A stretch of 64,000 nucleotides of DNA, taken from positions 1 through 64,000 of the forward strand of contig OZ219908.1 of assembly GCA_964291635.2 (NCBI GenBank), written 5' to 3'. Made by a program: the position numbers and the translations under genes. The stretch is from JAPPHA01 sp964291635. GTDB lineage: Bacteria; Pseudomonadota; Alphaproteobacteria; Rhodobacterales; Rhodobacteraceae. Positions 1-9,523 of the stretch are shown here, piece after piece. How positions within the stretch are numbered: the stretch's first letter is position 1; every line of letters begins with the position of its first letter. Below the pieces are notes generated by a model. It had not been told where the DNA came from, ran no database searches, and saw only the letters and a list, made by a program, of their open reading frames with translations.

Positions 1-2150
1 TCGATGCCGACCAGACCGGCGACAGCCGAGACTTTGACCGCGCCGTCGACTCGGTCTGCCCGTACTGCGGTGTCGGGTGCCAGATCAGTCTGAAGGTGAA
101 GGACGAGAAGATCCTCTGGGTCGACGGAGCCCGCGGGCCCGCCAATGAACAGCGCCTTTGCGTAAAGGGACGATTCGGCTTCGATTTCGTGAACCATGAG
201 CACCGGCTTGCCCGCCCCCTCGTTCGTCGTCCGGGCCGTCCGAAGCGTCTTGATGTCGACCCTGCGAATCCCCTGGAGCATTTTCGCGAAACAAGTTGGG
301 AGGAAGCCCTTGACGCCGCGGTCGGAGGCCTTGCGGGAATTCGGGATAATCATGGCGGACGGGCGGTTGCCGGTTTCGGATCGGCCAAATGCACGAATGA
401 AGAGGCCTACCTGTTCCAGAAGTTGATCCGGCAGGGATTTGGTCACAACAATGTCGACCACTGTACCCGGCTCTGCCACGCATCCTCGGTCGCGGCACTC
501 ATGGAGAACATCGGCTCCGGTGCTGTCACGGCGACGTTCAACGAGATTGAACACGCCGATGTCGCGATCGTGATCGGCGCAAACCCGGTCGAAAACCACC
601 CGGTCGCGGCGACGTATTTCAAGCAGTTTTCCAAGCGCGGCGGGAAACTGATCGTGATGGATCCCCGAGGCCAGGCCTTGAGGCGCCATGCATCCCACAT
701 GCTCCAATTCCGTCCCGGAACGGATGTCTCGATGCTGAACGCGATCATGAACGTGATCGTCGAGGAGGAGATGTACGATCGCCAGTACATCAGCGCCTAC
801 ACGGAAAACTGGGAAGCTCAAAAGGCTCACCTGGCAGGATTCCCGCCCGAGAAAATGGCGGATATCTGCGGCATCTCGGCAGACGCCCTGAGGGATGTTG
901 CCCGAACCTTTGCGCGTGCACGTGCCGCGATGATCTTCTGGGGCATGGGGATTTCCCAGCACGTTCACGGCACCGACAATTCCCGTTGCCTGATCTCGCT
1001 CGCCCTCATGACCGGCCAGGTCGGACGCCCCGGGACCGGGCTTCATCCCCTTAGAGGGCAGAACAACGTGCAGGGAGCGTCAGACGCCGGACTGATCCCG
1101 ATGTTCCTGCCGGATTACCAGAGCGTCACGAACGATGACATCAGGAAGAATTTCACGAACACCTGGAATTCACGGGACTTTTCAGACGAGCCGGGTCTGA
1201 CTGTCGTCGAGATCATGGACGCGGTGCATGCCGGGGACATCCGTGGAATGTACATTCTTGGCGAAAATCCCGCGATGTCCGATCCTGACCTCGAACACGC
1301 CCGCGACGCGCTGGCCAAGCTGGATCACCTCGTGGTCCAGGACATCTTCCTGACCGAAACCGCGAATTACGCCGATGTCATTCTTCCGGCTTCAGCCTTC
1401 GTGGAAAAATCGGGAACCGTCACCAACACCAATCGCCAGGTCCAGATGGGCCGTCCAGCCGTTGCACCTCCGGGTGAAGCCCGGGAGGACTGGGCAATCA
1501 TCGTCGACCTGGCCAGGGGCCTGGGCCTTCCCTGGCAGTACACGCATCCATCGGAAGTGTTCGCGGAAATGAAACAGAACATGCGTTCGCTCGACAACAT
1601 TACCTGGGACAGGCTCGAGGAGCAGAATGCGGTGACATATCCGACCGAGTCTTTCGACGATCCGGGTCAGCCGATCGTGTTCGGAGACGGATTCCCCCGG
1701 CCGGACGGGCGGGGGAAATTCACCCCGGCCGGAATCGTGCCTCCTGACGATGTCCCTGACGAAGATTACCCGATGATCCTTACCACGGGGCGGCAACTCG
1801 AACATTGGCACACGGGCTCGATGACGCGGCGGGCGCGGGTTCTCGACGCGATCGAACCGGAAGCCAGCTGCTCGCTGAACCCGAGAACACTCAGGCAACT
1901 GGGAATTGCCGCGGGTGACCACGTGAAGATTTCGACCAAGCGAGGATCGATCACGATCATGGCGCGCGAGGACAGGGCGGTTTCCGAAGACATGGTCTTT
2001 GTTCCCTTCGCCTATGTCGAAGCAGCTGCCAATGTCCTGACCAACCCGGCGCTTGATCCGTTCGGCAAGATCCCGGAATTCAAATTCTCGGCGGTCAGAG
2101 TAGAGCCAGCAGCGCTTTCGGCAGCATCAAGGCGTATTGCTGCCGGGTAG
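1..2150 (+). CDS. fdhF: Formate dehydrogenase alpha subunit (molybdopterin), 5' end outside window
   Basis: The reading frame is open from base 3 to the stop at 2148-2150, so the gene enters from the left and no start is visible. The visible part has about 715 residues. It begins with a linker and the four-cysteine motif CPYCGVGC of the N-terminal [4Fe-4S] cluster in the molybdopterin oxidoreductase family. The segment VDHCTRLCHA carries the cysteine expected to bind Mo or W (Cys, not selenocysteine). The C-terminal part (TTGRQLEHWHTGSMTRR) matches the molydopterin-dinucleotide-binding domain. By family knowledge it oxidises formate to CO2, probably as part of a soluble NAD-linked complex, with an N-terminal ferredoxin-like part and partner subunits likely lying upstream. 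It could be another member of the FdhF/FdsA group, but the active-site block supports formate dehydrogenase. Confidence 0.93.
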   Translation, partial: DADQTGDSRDFDRAVDSVCPYCGVGCQISLKVKDEKILWVDGARGPANEQRLCVKGRFGFDFVNHEHRLARPLVRRPGRPKRLDVDPANPLEHFRETSWEEALDAAVGGLAGIRDNHGGRAVAGFGSAKCTNEEAYLFQKLIRQGFGHNNVDHCTRLCHASSVAALMENIGSGAVTATFNEIEHADVAIVIGANPVENHPVAATYFKQFSKRGGKLIVMDPRGQALRRHASHMLQFRPGTDVSMLNAIMNVIVEEEMYDRQYISAYTENWEAQKAHLAGFPPEKMADICGISADALRDVARTFARARAAMIFWGMGISQHVHGTDNSRCLISLALMTGQVGRPGTGLHPLRGQNNVQGASDAGLIPMFLPDYQSVTNDDIRKNFTNTWNSRDFSDEPGLTVVEIMDAVHAGDIRGMYILGENPAMSDPDLEHARDALAKLDHLVVQDIFLTETANYADVILPASAFVEKSGTVTNTNRQVQMGRPAVAPPGEAREDWAIIVDLARGLGLPWQYTHPSEVFAEMKQNMRSLDNITWDRLEEQNAVTYPTESFDDPGQPIVFGDGFPRPDGRGKFTPAGIVPPDDVPDEDYPMILTTGRQLEHWHTGSMTRRARVLDAIEPEASCSLNPRTLRQLGIAAGDHVKISTKRGSITIMAREDRAVSEDMVFVPFAYVEAAANVLTNPALDPFGKIPEFKFSAVRVEPAALSAASRRIAAG

Positions 2151-2237
2151 AGCCTGCAGGCATGGACATGCATCCGTTTCCACACCCCCCGGCCCTGACC
2201 GGTCATTCGGCGTTTCAGGCTGCATAGGCGGAGACGA

Positions 2238-2402
2238 TTGATCTTGGATTCGCGCTATGTGCGGCAGGGAGGACTCCGCTTACGGTATCGCGGTCGTCCG
2301 GCCGATTCCGAGGTGAGGCGGATCATGCGCCGGACGGTGGTCTTCTTTGAGGACGTCGATAGGAATGAGTTGAGCATTGAGTTGCCGGATGAAGCAGAAT
2401 GA
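2238..2402 (+). CDS. Small hypothetical ORF overlapping the MBL-fold gene
   Basis: A 54-codon frame opens with a possible TTG at 2238, five bases after a GGAG. It ends with a TGA that overlaps the ATG of the downstream hydrolase (ATGA overlap at 2399-2402). The product is charged, with the stretch RRTVVFFEDVDRNELSIEL near the end. I do not recognise the family. The overlap suggests translational coupling, but the length and non-ATG start make this a weak call; it could be only the leader of the next gene. Confidence 0.25.
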   Translation: MILDSRYVRQGGLRLRYRGRPADSEVRRIMRRTVVFFEDVDRNELSIELPDEAE

Positions 2403-3208
2403 GCGACCTTTCGGTCACCCTCCTTGGCACGGGAACGCCTAATCCCAACCCCGAGCGCGCCGGCGCCTCCTACCTCTTCCGCGCGGGCGATTTCCGCTTC
2501 ATGATCGATTGCGGTCCAGGGGCGCTCCTGCGCCTTGGCCAGGCGGGTTCGGGCGCGGTCGAGATCGATCACATCTTCTTCACTCATTTCCACCTCGATC
2601 ACTGGGCAGATTTCGGCCCCTTCGTCGTGAATCGCTGGATCCGCGGTAATCGCAGGCCACTCAACGCCTACGGCCCTGCGGGGCTGCGCGGCCTTGTCGA
2701 CGGGATCCTGGCGCTCCACCGAATGGACCTGGACTACCGCCGGAAGATCAGGATGGCGGCGTCGGAACCGCCGGAGATTCATGTCACCGAAATCGAAGAG
2801 GGATTTGCCCTCGAAAACGACGGTCTCACCGTCACACCCTTCGACGTGACCCATTTTCCGATCGAGCAGCCCTTCGGATACCGGGTCGAAAGCACGTCCC
2901 GCAAAATCGTCTTTTCCGGCGACACCTGCCCAGACGAGAACCTGATCCGCCATGGCCGGGACACGGATGTCCTGATCCACGAATGCGTCGAATACGGCAA
3001 ATGGACGGCCGCCGATATCCTGCCCCGCCACATGGAACGCGCGCACACCTGTCCCGCGGGACTCGCCCAAGTGGCGACCGAGGCTCGCGTCAAGCTCTGC
3101 GTGACGACACACATGCTGTCGACGTCGGTTCCGGAAAGCCTCCACCGGCAGATCAGGTCGGGATACGCTGGGCCGCTGGTGATCGGGAAAGACTTGATGG
3201 TGCCTTAG
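2399..3208 (+). CDS. Metallo-beta-lactamase-fold hydrolase (ribonuclease Z-like)
   Basis: This 269-residue protein starts with the beta-strand motif LLGTGTPNPNPERAG and contains the metal-binding signature THFHLDHW (HxHxDH) at about residues 61-68. Further metal ligands are likely in FSGDT and the late segment TTHMLS. Length and motif order match the RNase Z/arylsulfatase branch of the metallo-beta-lactamase superfamily, whose members hydrolyse phosphodiesters, sulfate esters or lactones with two zinc ions. No signal peptide is visible, so it is probably cytosolic. The real substrate cannot be read from sequence. The gene lies 249 bp after the formate dehydrogenase gene, on the same strand. 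Confidence 0.85.
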   Translation: MSDLSVTLLGTGTPNPNPERAGASYLFRAGDFRFMIDCGPGALLRLGQAGSGAVEIDHIFFTHFHLDHWADFGPFVVNRWIRGNRRPLNAYGPAGLRGLVDGILALHRMDLDYRRKIRMAASEPPEIHVTEIEEGFALENDGLTVTPFDVTHFPIEQPFGYRVESTSRKIVFSGDTCPDENLIRHGRDTDVLIHECVEYGKWTAADILPRHMERAHTCPAGLAQVATEARVKLCVTTHMLSTSVPESLHRQIRSGYAGPLVIGKDLMVP

Positions 3209-3839
3209 GATTCGTCGGATCGGAAGTACTTGGCAACCGTCCCCCAAGATCATTTCCGTTATCCGGAAAGCAGGCGTCCCGCCGTGCCGTTTTCGCATGC
3301 CATTCGGCGGATTGTTCCTGCCTCGCCCGAAGCATGACGCCTCGGCATTCCGGTCGCCGATACCGGCATACTGGACAGCAGGAAGATTTCCGTCGACGCG
3401 GCCTTTCGTGCCTTCTCGGCTTTCAAGCTGTCGGGGACCGGAAGCCAGGAATGCATCGTACCCTGAACCGGCGGCCTGAAAATGCACCCTGTATTCGGAA
3501 AAAAGCGCTTGCGAATTGTCACGTTGCCAAGTGACTTGTGAATTCCGCATAAGTGACAACTTGGGTGTTTCCCCTTTCAGAAATACGGGAGGGCAAATTC
3601 GGGACCTTGTTGGTCGGCCGTCGGACATGCAGCATGTTCTGTGCGGCATTGTTTCCGGAAATGCGTTCTTGCAGCGTGACCGATGTTTCGGGAAAATGAA
3701 AAAATGAAGTCGGCATCTGTTCCTGAGCTTGATCCCGCGTGAAAACACCTCGATATGTCTTCGCTATGCTAGACTTTTCGGCTGCTGAAAAGGTTGCCAC
3801 CCAAAAGGCTGTTGTCGTGCATGGCCACGCTGTTGATCA
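3209..3839 (+). other. Gap of 631 bp with no recognisable gene
   Basis: Several short open frames on both strands overlap here, but none has a plausible ribosome site together with a recognisable product. The last 150 bp probably hold the promoter of the following membrane-protein gene. I see no clear terminator hairpin with a T-tract and no repeat. Confidence 0.5.
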
Positions 3840-4556
3840 GTGATGCGCGGGTCAGGTTATCCACCGCGAACGCGCGTGTTCCACTGGATCCTCGCAACCT
3901 TGTTGTTGGGCCTGGTCGGTTTTGTCGCTTTCCTGATCCTCGGCGCCTGTGGTGTCCTGTCACCACTTTCGACGTTGGGGATTCCCGGTTGCCCGGCCGT
4001 CGTCGCGGATGTGCCTGATCCCCGACTCGAACCGGCCCTTGGCCGACAGGCCGTACTGGAATCACAGGTTTCGGATCTGGAAACGCGGCTTGCCAGGCTC
4101 GAGTGCCCTCCGCCCCATCCGCCACCTCCCGAACCTGAGCCCGAACCTGAACCTGAACCACAAGTTGGAATGGACGCCGAACAATGGGAAGAACAGGACA
4201 TCCAGATGCTCGAAGGATGTTGGCAACTTGATTCCCATTATCAGACGCAAGACGTGCAAACTGGTGCCGTATCAACTGTTGCCAGTTGGAACATGTGCTT
4301 CGACGCCGATGGTGTAGGCAGCCAAACACTCCAGTTTGACAGCGGAACAACGTGTAGATCGGAAACCACCGCACGTTTCAATACCGCGGGCCAGTTGGAG
4401 ATAACGGACGAATCCAATGTCAATTGTTCAGACCAGTCTTATATCTACCAACGAGTCATGACCTGTGACCTTCAGCCAGACGGAACGGCATCCTGTCAAA
4501 GTCGGCAACCCAGCCGTGCAGGCGGTTCTACCCACGTCAGGATCCGGGCTCGGTGA
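3840..4556 (+). CDS. Single-pass membrane protein with periplasmic Cys-rich domain, srf island
   Basis: This 238-residue protein begins GTG-ATG, so either codon may be the start. It has a short cytosolic end, one membrane helix (about 15-37, WILATLLLGLVGFVAFLIL) and a short coiled coil ending in Cys (SQVSDLETRLARLEC). A Pro-Glu spacer (about 99-113) follows, then a C-terminal domain with about seven cysteines starting near LEGCWQL. The cysteines suggest a disulfide-bonded periplasmic fold. The coil that ends in Cys just after the membrane helix also occurs in the two next genes, which links the three. It lacks the cytosolic N-terminal domain of those two. I do not know its biochemical role; context points to the SrfA-type arm of the island. 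Confidence 0.7.
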   Translation: MMRGSGYPPRTRVFHWILATLLLGLVGFVAFLILGACGVLSPLSTLGIPGCPAVVADVPDPRLEPALGRQAVLESQVSDLETRLARLECPPPHPPPPEPEPEPEPEPQVGMDAEQWEEQDIQMLEGCWQLDSHYQTQDVQTGAVSTVASWNMCFDADGVGSQTLQFDSGTTCRSETTARFNTAGQLEITDESNVNCSDQSYIYQRVMTCDLQPDGTASCQSRQPSRAGGSTHVRIRAR

Positions 4557-4781
4557 CCGTTTCTTGCAGATGACCCAAGTTGCTCAAAAGGACAGGCTCG
4601 CGAGAGGATGGTCTCATCGATTCAACGAGACGCATTGCTTCGGCATTGCGTTAAGTAAACTGTCGTTTAATTGGGCTGGCTAACCACTTGTCGAGCGAAT
4701 GGCGAACGTATCCATCATTCCGAAACCTAAACCGCGTGGTCGCCCGCTACCCGCTTCAGGCGACGATAGGAGATTGGCGAG

Positions 4782-6635
4782 ATGGCCGAGAATTTTCTGA
4801 CCAAGACGACGCTGGATCGGGAAGGAATAATCGGGGTCTCCGGGCGCAGTGCGCTTGACAGCTACGCGGCCCTCAGGGAATTGGTCGCAACGCGCGTTTC
4901 GGAAGAGGCCGCGACAGTGCTGGCGGAACCGGTTCTCAGCCGTGGCAACGATGAAACACCCCCGACCGTGTCCTGGTACGTCCCCTGGCAAGGGGAAGGC
5001 AAGAGACTGGCGGCTCTCGGCGAAGAGCAACGGAATCACGCGGAATCCCTCCTGACGGAGCGACTCCTTGCTCTCGGCTCCCTGATCAATGATCCGGACT
5101 ACGGAACACTTGTGGGGGCGGCGCTCCATGTCGGCTCAAACGATGACATCTGGGTCGTGGATGGCAATCCGGTTCTGGTCAACTGGGGAACGGTTCCGCC
5201 AGGCGCTGCACAATCGAGATCGCGCAGGGACCGGCATTTTGCGGATACGCTCGGACGGTTCCTCCCCATGCAGGCGGCGCCGCCGCTGACATCCTCGGAG
5301 ATGATGGAGCGCGCGAGCCTTGCACCTGCGGCGCCCGCTTCAGCCGGAAGGGTTGACGAGGAAAGCTCAAGTGCCTCCGCCTCCGCCGCAACTGCTGGAC
5401 ACGAGGTTTCGGGAGGTCCTGTTCCGGGCCAGCCTGCGGGCGCGCCTGTAGGAGTTCCGGTCGCGCCGGCCATCGAGGCGCCCGAACCACGGCGGAGCGG
5501 GTGGGTTCACTGGATTCCACTCGTCCTGCTCCTGCTCGTAGCCGGCGCGGTGCTTGCCTGGCTGCTCTCTCCTGGCAACCTGATTTATCCACCGCCGCCA
5601 CCCCAATCAATGATCGACGATATCCGCGCTGCAGAAATCGCGGAAGAGGTGAACCGAACTCTTGAGGAACGGGCAGCGGCACTTGAAGCAGCGATTGCCG
5701 GAGCCACCTGTACGGACGAAGGCCAACTCGTGCTGGAAGACGGGAACCTGCCCGATGGATCCATGCCGCCCGTCATCGCGGAGGGTGAGATCCAGGATCC
5801 GGACGTGCCGGTCGCGGTCCAGGGAGAATCTCTCCTGCCGATCGGGCCGGAACGGGTCGCAGTCGAACAGAGCGCTCCAGGCGAAGATGGCGCCATAACC
5901 GGTGCACAAACCGATCTCCTCGATCTCCTTGAGCAGCAGACCGTGCTGGTTCTTGCGCACATGGTCGATGGCTCGGCAAACGGAAGCGGGTTTTTCGTTG
6001 GACCAGACCTCGTCGTCACGAACCACCATGTCATCGAGAATGCGTCAGGAATCCTTGTCACGAGTCGATCGCTCGGGCGCCTGTACCCTGCGGAGGTCCT
6101 GATCTCGGCGGGGCCCTTCGAATTGACGGGCGCCGACTTCGCGTTGCTCAGGGTTCGCGGCGCCAGTCAGCCGTTTTTCGCGGTCCGCAACTCCGCTGCG
6201 ACCATGAAACTCCAGAGAGTTGTCACATCGGGGTATCCGGGCGCGATTATCGAGACCGATCCCGCCTACCAGGCATTGATCTCGGGCGACGCCACGGCGA
6301 TTCCCGAGATGAGCGTCTCTCAGGGCATCGTGAATACGGAACAGAATTTCGCCGGGCTGGCGAATGTTCTCATTCACACGGCCAGGATTTCTCCGGGCAA
6401 CTCGGGAGGACCACTCGTGGATGCATGCGGCCGGGTCGTCGGGGTCAACACCTTCGGACGAACTTCGGACGAGCGATTCCTGAATTTCTCGATCGTGTCC
6501 GGCGACCTGATCCGGTTTCTCAGGTCGAACGGATACGAGGTTTCGGAAGACACCAGCGATTGCGTCGCAATGGCGGTTCCGCGCAGTCCGACCCTAGTCA
6601 CCCAGACACCTGAAGAAACCGACCAGACAGAATAA
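4782..6635 (+). CDS. SrfA-like membrane protein with periplasmic trypsin-like serine protease domain
   Basis: The protein has 617 residues. Residues 1-165 form a cytosolic domain with the motifs VSWYVPWQGEG and PVLVNWG, also found in the next gene. An Ala/Pro-rich linker (about 170-240) leads to one membrane helix (about 244-264), a short periplasmic coil ending in Cys, and a trypsin-like protease domain (about 375-590). The full catalytic triad is visible: His416 in VVTNHHV, Asp452 in GADFALL and Ser541 in GNSGGPL. It is therefore probably an active periplasmic protease of the DegP/trypsin clan, tethered to a cytosolic adaptor domain. It is the middle of three co-directional genes; the next begins 14 bp downstream. 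A GATAGGAGATTGGCG ribosome site precedes the ATG. Confidence 0.85.
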   Translation: MAENFLTKTTLDREGIIGVSGRSALDSYAALRELVATRVSEEAATVLAEPVLSRGNDETPPTVSWYVPWQGEGKRLAALGEEQRNHAESLLTERLLALGSLINDPDYGTLVGAALHVGSNDDIWVVDGNPVLVNWGTVPPGAAQSRSRRDRHFADTLGRFLPMQAAPPLTSSEMMERASLAPAAPASAGRVDEESSSASASAATAGHEVSGGPVPGQPAGAPVGVPVAPAIEAPEPRRSGWVHWIPLVLLLLVAGAVLAWLLSPGNLIYPPPPPQSMIDDIRAAEIAEEVNRTLEERAAALEAAIAGATCTDEGQLVLEDGNLPDGSMPPVIAEGEIQDPDVPVAVQGESLLPIGPERVAVEQSAPGEDGAITGAQTDLLDLLEQQTVLVLAHMVDGSANGSGFFVGPDLVVTNHHVIENASGILVTSRSLGRLYPAEVLISAGPFELTGADFALLRVRGASQPFFAVRNSAATMKLQRVVTSGYPGAIIETDPAYQALISGDATAIPEMSVSQGIVNTEQNFAGLANVLIHTARISPGNSGGPLVDACGRVVGVNTFGRTSDERFLNFSIVSGDLIRFLRSNGYEVSEDTSDCVAMAVPRSPTLVTQTPEETDQTE

Positions 6636-6649
6636 ATTCCCCGGGTCCA

Positions 6650-7903
6650 GTGATGGCGAACATGAAAATTGCGTCAACGGCCTCCGACGGGCTTGAGCCT
6701 CTCGGGAATCCCGGTCAGCGTTCCTATGATCTCCTGAAAGGCATCCTGCTGGAGAAGCTCTCGGGCCGGCATGCCGACCTGTTGGCGGAGCCGGTGACTT
6801 CGCCTGACGGCCGCTGGACGGACTGGTATTCCGATGGCTCTGCGACAAGGCTGCTTGATCTTGACGAGGCCGACCAGGAAGCTGCCCGAGCCGAGCTCGG
6901 CCGCCTCAAGTCCGATGTCGAGGAACTTGCCGGCCGCATGTCTGCTCGGGGCGATTCCGACAACCTGCGGCTCTCGGCCGCGCTCTCCAACGTTCTCGAG
7001 GTTCCGGACGAAGCGTGCGTTTACGTCAGGCGCATCGATTCACCGGAAGGGTGTCCGTTTCAACCGGTTCTCACCAACTGGTCGCACCGAAAAACCGACC
7101 AGGCGAAAGCCGTCAGCGTGCTCAGCACCATGGTTCCGCGTCAACCTCGTGCTGTGCCGCCCGAGCCTCCCGTAGCCCCGACCGTCGCCGTACCTGCCGC
7201 GCGAACCGCGTTTCCGTGGTGGGTGTTCTGGTGGCTTGGCTGGCTGGTCCTCGGCATCGCGATAGCCTACCTGTTGTGGCTTCTGGTTCTGCCGTGTGGA
7301 GTACGGTTGCCGTTTGGCGGTACGCTGCATCTTTGTCCGGCTGCCATTGCCGAGGTTGACCGCACGGCGGCGGCCCGGCAGGCTCAACTGGAAAGCGAAA
7401 TCGCCCGCCTGGAACTCGAGTTGGCCACGCTCGAAGGCCAGTGTCGGGCGCAGCTTGTTGTGCCCGAACCTCCCCAGGAAGTCGTTGAAGCACCTCCCGA
7501 TGAAATCGATCGGCGCCTCGAGCGCGAGAATGCGCAGCAGGGCGAGCTCTCGTTCACGCTCGTATGGAACAACCGTTCGGACATTGACCTGGCCGTAACC
7601 TGTCCATACGGGTCAAGAATCGACTGGAGAAACAAGACTCGAAACGACAGTTCGTGCACGGGCGAGCTCGACGTGGATGCAAATGTCGCTACGAGTTCAG
7701 CCACCTCGGACCCCGTCGAGAACATCTTTTTCTCCCGTGCAGGGAGCGGGCGCTACCATGTCGAAGTCAAGCTTTATTCCAAACGTCTGAACATTCGTGC
7801 GCACGACTTCACTCTCAGGATCCAGGATGGCGGTGCGACACGGGAAGTCCAGGGGCGGGTATCGAGTGAAGATGAAATCTGGAGATACACGTATGAACGA
7901 TAG
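6650..7903 (+). CDS. SrfA-like membrane protein with periplasmic beta-sandwich (DUF2135-like) domain
   Basis: This 417-residue protein starts at a GTG-ATG pair. Residues 1-165 match the N-terminal domain of the preceding protease (TDWYSDGSA and PVLTNWS at equivalent places). A Pro-rich linker, one membrane helix (about 185-205, WWVFWWLGWLVLGIAIAYLL), a coiled coil ending in Cys (SEIARLELELATLEGQC) and a C-terminal domain (about 300-417) follow. The last part starts FTLVWNNRSDIDLAVTCP, a pattern seen in the DUF2135/YfaP beta-sandwich family associated with srf-type loci. It has no visible catalytic residues, so it may bind a partner or ligand in the periplasm. The gene follows the protease by 14 bp and converges with the leftward operon 33 bp away. 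Confidence 0.8.
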   Translation: MMANMKIASTASDGLEPLGNPGQRSYDLLKGILLEKLSGRHADLLAEPVTSPDGRWTDWYSDGSATRLLDLDEADQEAARAELGRLKSDVEELAGRMSARGDSDNLRLSAALSNVLEVPDEACVYVRRIDSPEGCPFQPVLTNWSHRKTDQAKAVSVLSTMVPRQPRAVPPEPPVAPTVAVPAARTAFPWWVFWWLGWLVLGIAIAYLLWLLVLPCGVRLPFGGTLHLCPAAIAEVDRTAAARQAQLESEIARLELELATLEGQCRAQLVVPEPPQEVVEAPPDEIDRRLERENAQQGELSFTLVWNNRSDIDLAVTCPYGSRIDWRNKTRNDSSCTGELDVDANVATSSATSDPVENIFFSRAGSGRYHVEVKLYSKRLNIRAHDFTLRIQDGGATREVQGRVSSEDEIWRYTYER

Positions 7904-7936
7904 CAGCCCTGAATTCCCGGAACGGATCGTACGGAA

Positions 7937-9523
7937 TCAGGATTCGACAGCGAGATCGAGCAGTTCCCTGCGCGACATGTCCCGCCTTTCCATGTAGTGA
8001 TCGAGGTCGCGACGAAACTCTTCGACCAGTTCCTGCAATTGAACACGCCCGAGAGTTTCCAGTTCCTGTTGCAACAGGTCGATCGCCTCGTCGTATTGCT
8101 CCAATTCCGCCGATGACGCGATGATCTCGAGGATTTCGGCGTAGTTTTGAAGCGAATCGAAGCGAACCGGTTGTTGCCTCGCCATTTCGGATTCCACCCT
8201 TGCCAGACTTTCTTCAAATTCTCGCCTCTTGGACGCATCCGTCTCGCGGTCCAGCCAGAACTTCAGCCATGCCCGCCTTCCACTCAATTGCCTGATCTCG
8301 TTGTTTGAGTCGCGGATGACCCACAGCAACACGGCCCCGTTCCGGACCAGCGACCGGCGAAAATTAATGCCGACTTCGACCCGGGTCCTGCGTTCAAGAT
8401 TGATCTGCTCGCCGATCCGCTCGAGTTGCGCCCTTCGTCGCGCGTCTGTTTCACCTTGAATCAGATCGGAAATCTCGGAGACCGGGTCGTCGAAATCGAC
8501 GACCGGATTCAGGAAGACATTCATCCATTTATCACGAATATCTGCAACATGGTGGTCGGATACGCTCACATGGGTGGACAGGACAAATCTGACGCCAAAA
8601 CTGTCTTCGGCGGAGGGTCGGCCATCCGAAATCCTGAACAAGGGCCATTCGGTACGCCGGGCACTGTACAGGTCGCCTGGAATCGATCTGAAGGAACCTC
8701 CTCGCGTGACGACTCCGCCCGTCTGGCCGTGCGGACGCCCGACCGCGTTCATGCGGAACGGTTCGAGGACAAGTTCCTCCATGTTCCCGTAAATGTCGAA
8801 GAGCCCAAGCGGGTTGGGTTTCCGCGTACCGACCGGCCGTGCCTTGTTGCGGGAAGATCCCTGGTGCCAGGCATAGGAATCGATTCCCTCGCCGCTCTCG
8901 AAAAAACGTCGCGCGCCGAACGTCAGCGCATCAACAAGAGAGCCTCCCCGCGCGGCGTATTCCCATTCCGTCTCGGTCGGCAAACGCACAAAGGCAGGAA
9001 TCCCGTGCCGGGATGGAAGGTCTTCTGCCGCATGGCTGCGCAACCACTCCGTATATTTCCTGCCAAGATCCACCGCATCGAACCAGCTGAGGCCGGACTT
9101 CGGAATCCGGCCGGGAACCGACGGATCCCTGCAATCGTTCTCGAGTGCCGCGAACTGGTCGCCGGTCAACTCGTACCTTGCGAGAAAATAATGCGTGATT
9201 CCCGCATCGCCGTCCTCGAAAGCACCGCGAAGATGTGCCCTGACGAAATAGTCGAGGTATCCGCTTTCCTGATCAGACGCTCCCAACCGCAGCGGCCGGT
9301 CAGACAGCGGGTTCTCCGGATCTGTCGGCACCTCGACCTTCTGAAACGCCATGCCACCGCCACACGGCAGCGGAAGCACGAGATCGGCCGGGTCCCCGCG
9401 TTCAGCTCCGGGATCGTAAAACTCGACCGGCCAGTCCGGCACAACCCGGGCCTCCGCCGCCGGAAGCAACAGAAAGGCCAGGAAAACCACGATGATCGCC
9501 GACCTCGTCATCGGATCGTTCAC
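7937..9523 (-). CDS. Secreted SUMF/FGE-like protein with C-terminal coiled coil
   Basis: The 528-residue product starts at GTG and carries a signal peptide (about 1-25, IIVVFLAFLLLPAAEA). Residues 60-345 match the formylglycine-generating-enzyme (SUMF) fold: LPTETEWEYAARGG, YGNMEELV, TRGGSFRS and FGVRFVLS. The paired active-site cysteines of real formylglycine-generating enzymes are absent near RGGSFRSIPGDLYSARR, so catalysis is unlikely; a binding or scaffold role is more plausible. The remaining 180 residues are charged and helical, with predicted coiled coil. The gene overlaps the permease gene by 4 nt and is the last in the leftward operon, which suggests a periplasmic partner of the ABC unit and VWA protein. 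Confidence 0.85.
   Translation of the reverse strand: MNDPMTRSAIIVVFLAFLLLPAAEARVVPDWPVEFYDPGAERGDPADLVLPLPCGGGMAFQKVEVPTDPENPLSDRPLRLGASDQESGYLDYFVRAHLRGAFEDGDAGITHYFLARYELTGDQFAALENDCRDPSVPGRIPKSGLSWFDAVDLGRKYTEWLRSHAAEDLPSRHGIPAFVRLPTETEWEYAARGGSLVDALTFGARRFFESGEGIDSYAWHQGSSRNKARPVGTRKPNPLGLFDIYGNMEELVLEPFRMNAVGRPHGQTGGVVTRGGSFRSIPGDLYSARRTEWPLFRISDGRPSAEDSFGVRFVLSTHVSVSDHHVADIRDKWMNVFLNPVVDFDDPVSEISDLIQGETDARRRAQLERIGEQINLERRTRVEVGINFRRSLVRNGAVLLWVIRDSNNEIRQLSGRRAWLKFWLDRETDASKRREFEESLARVESEMARQQPVRFDSLQNYAEILEIIASSAELEQYDEAIDLLQQELETLGRVQLQELVEEFRRDLDHYMERRDMSRRELLDLAVES

Noticed and set aside
2255..3748. 497-codon open frame on the minus strand
   Set aside because: It lies opposite the clear MBL-fold gene, has no ribosome site and an Arg/His-rich composition typical of antisense frames in GC-rich DNA.
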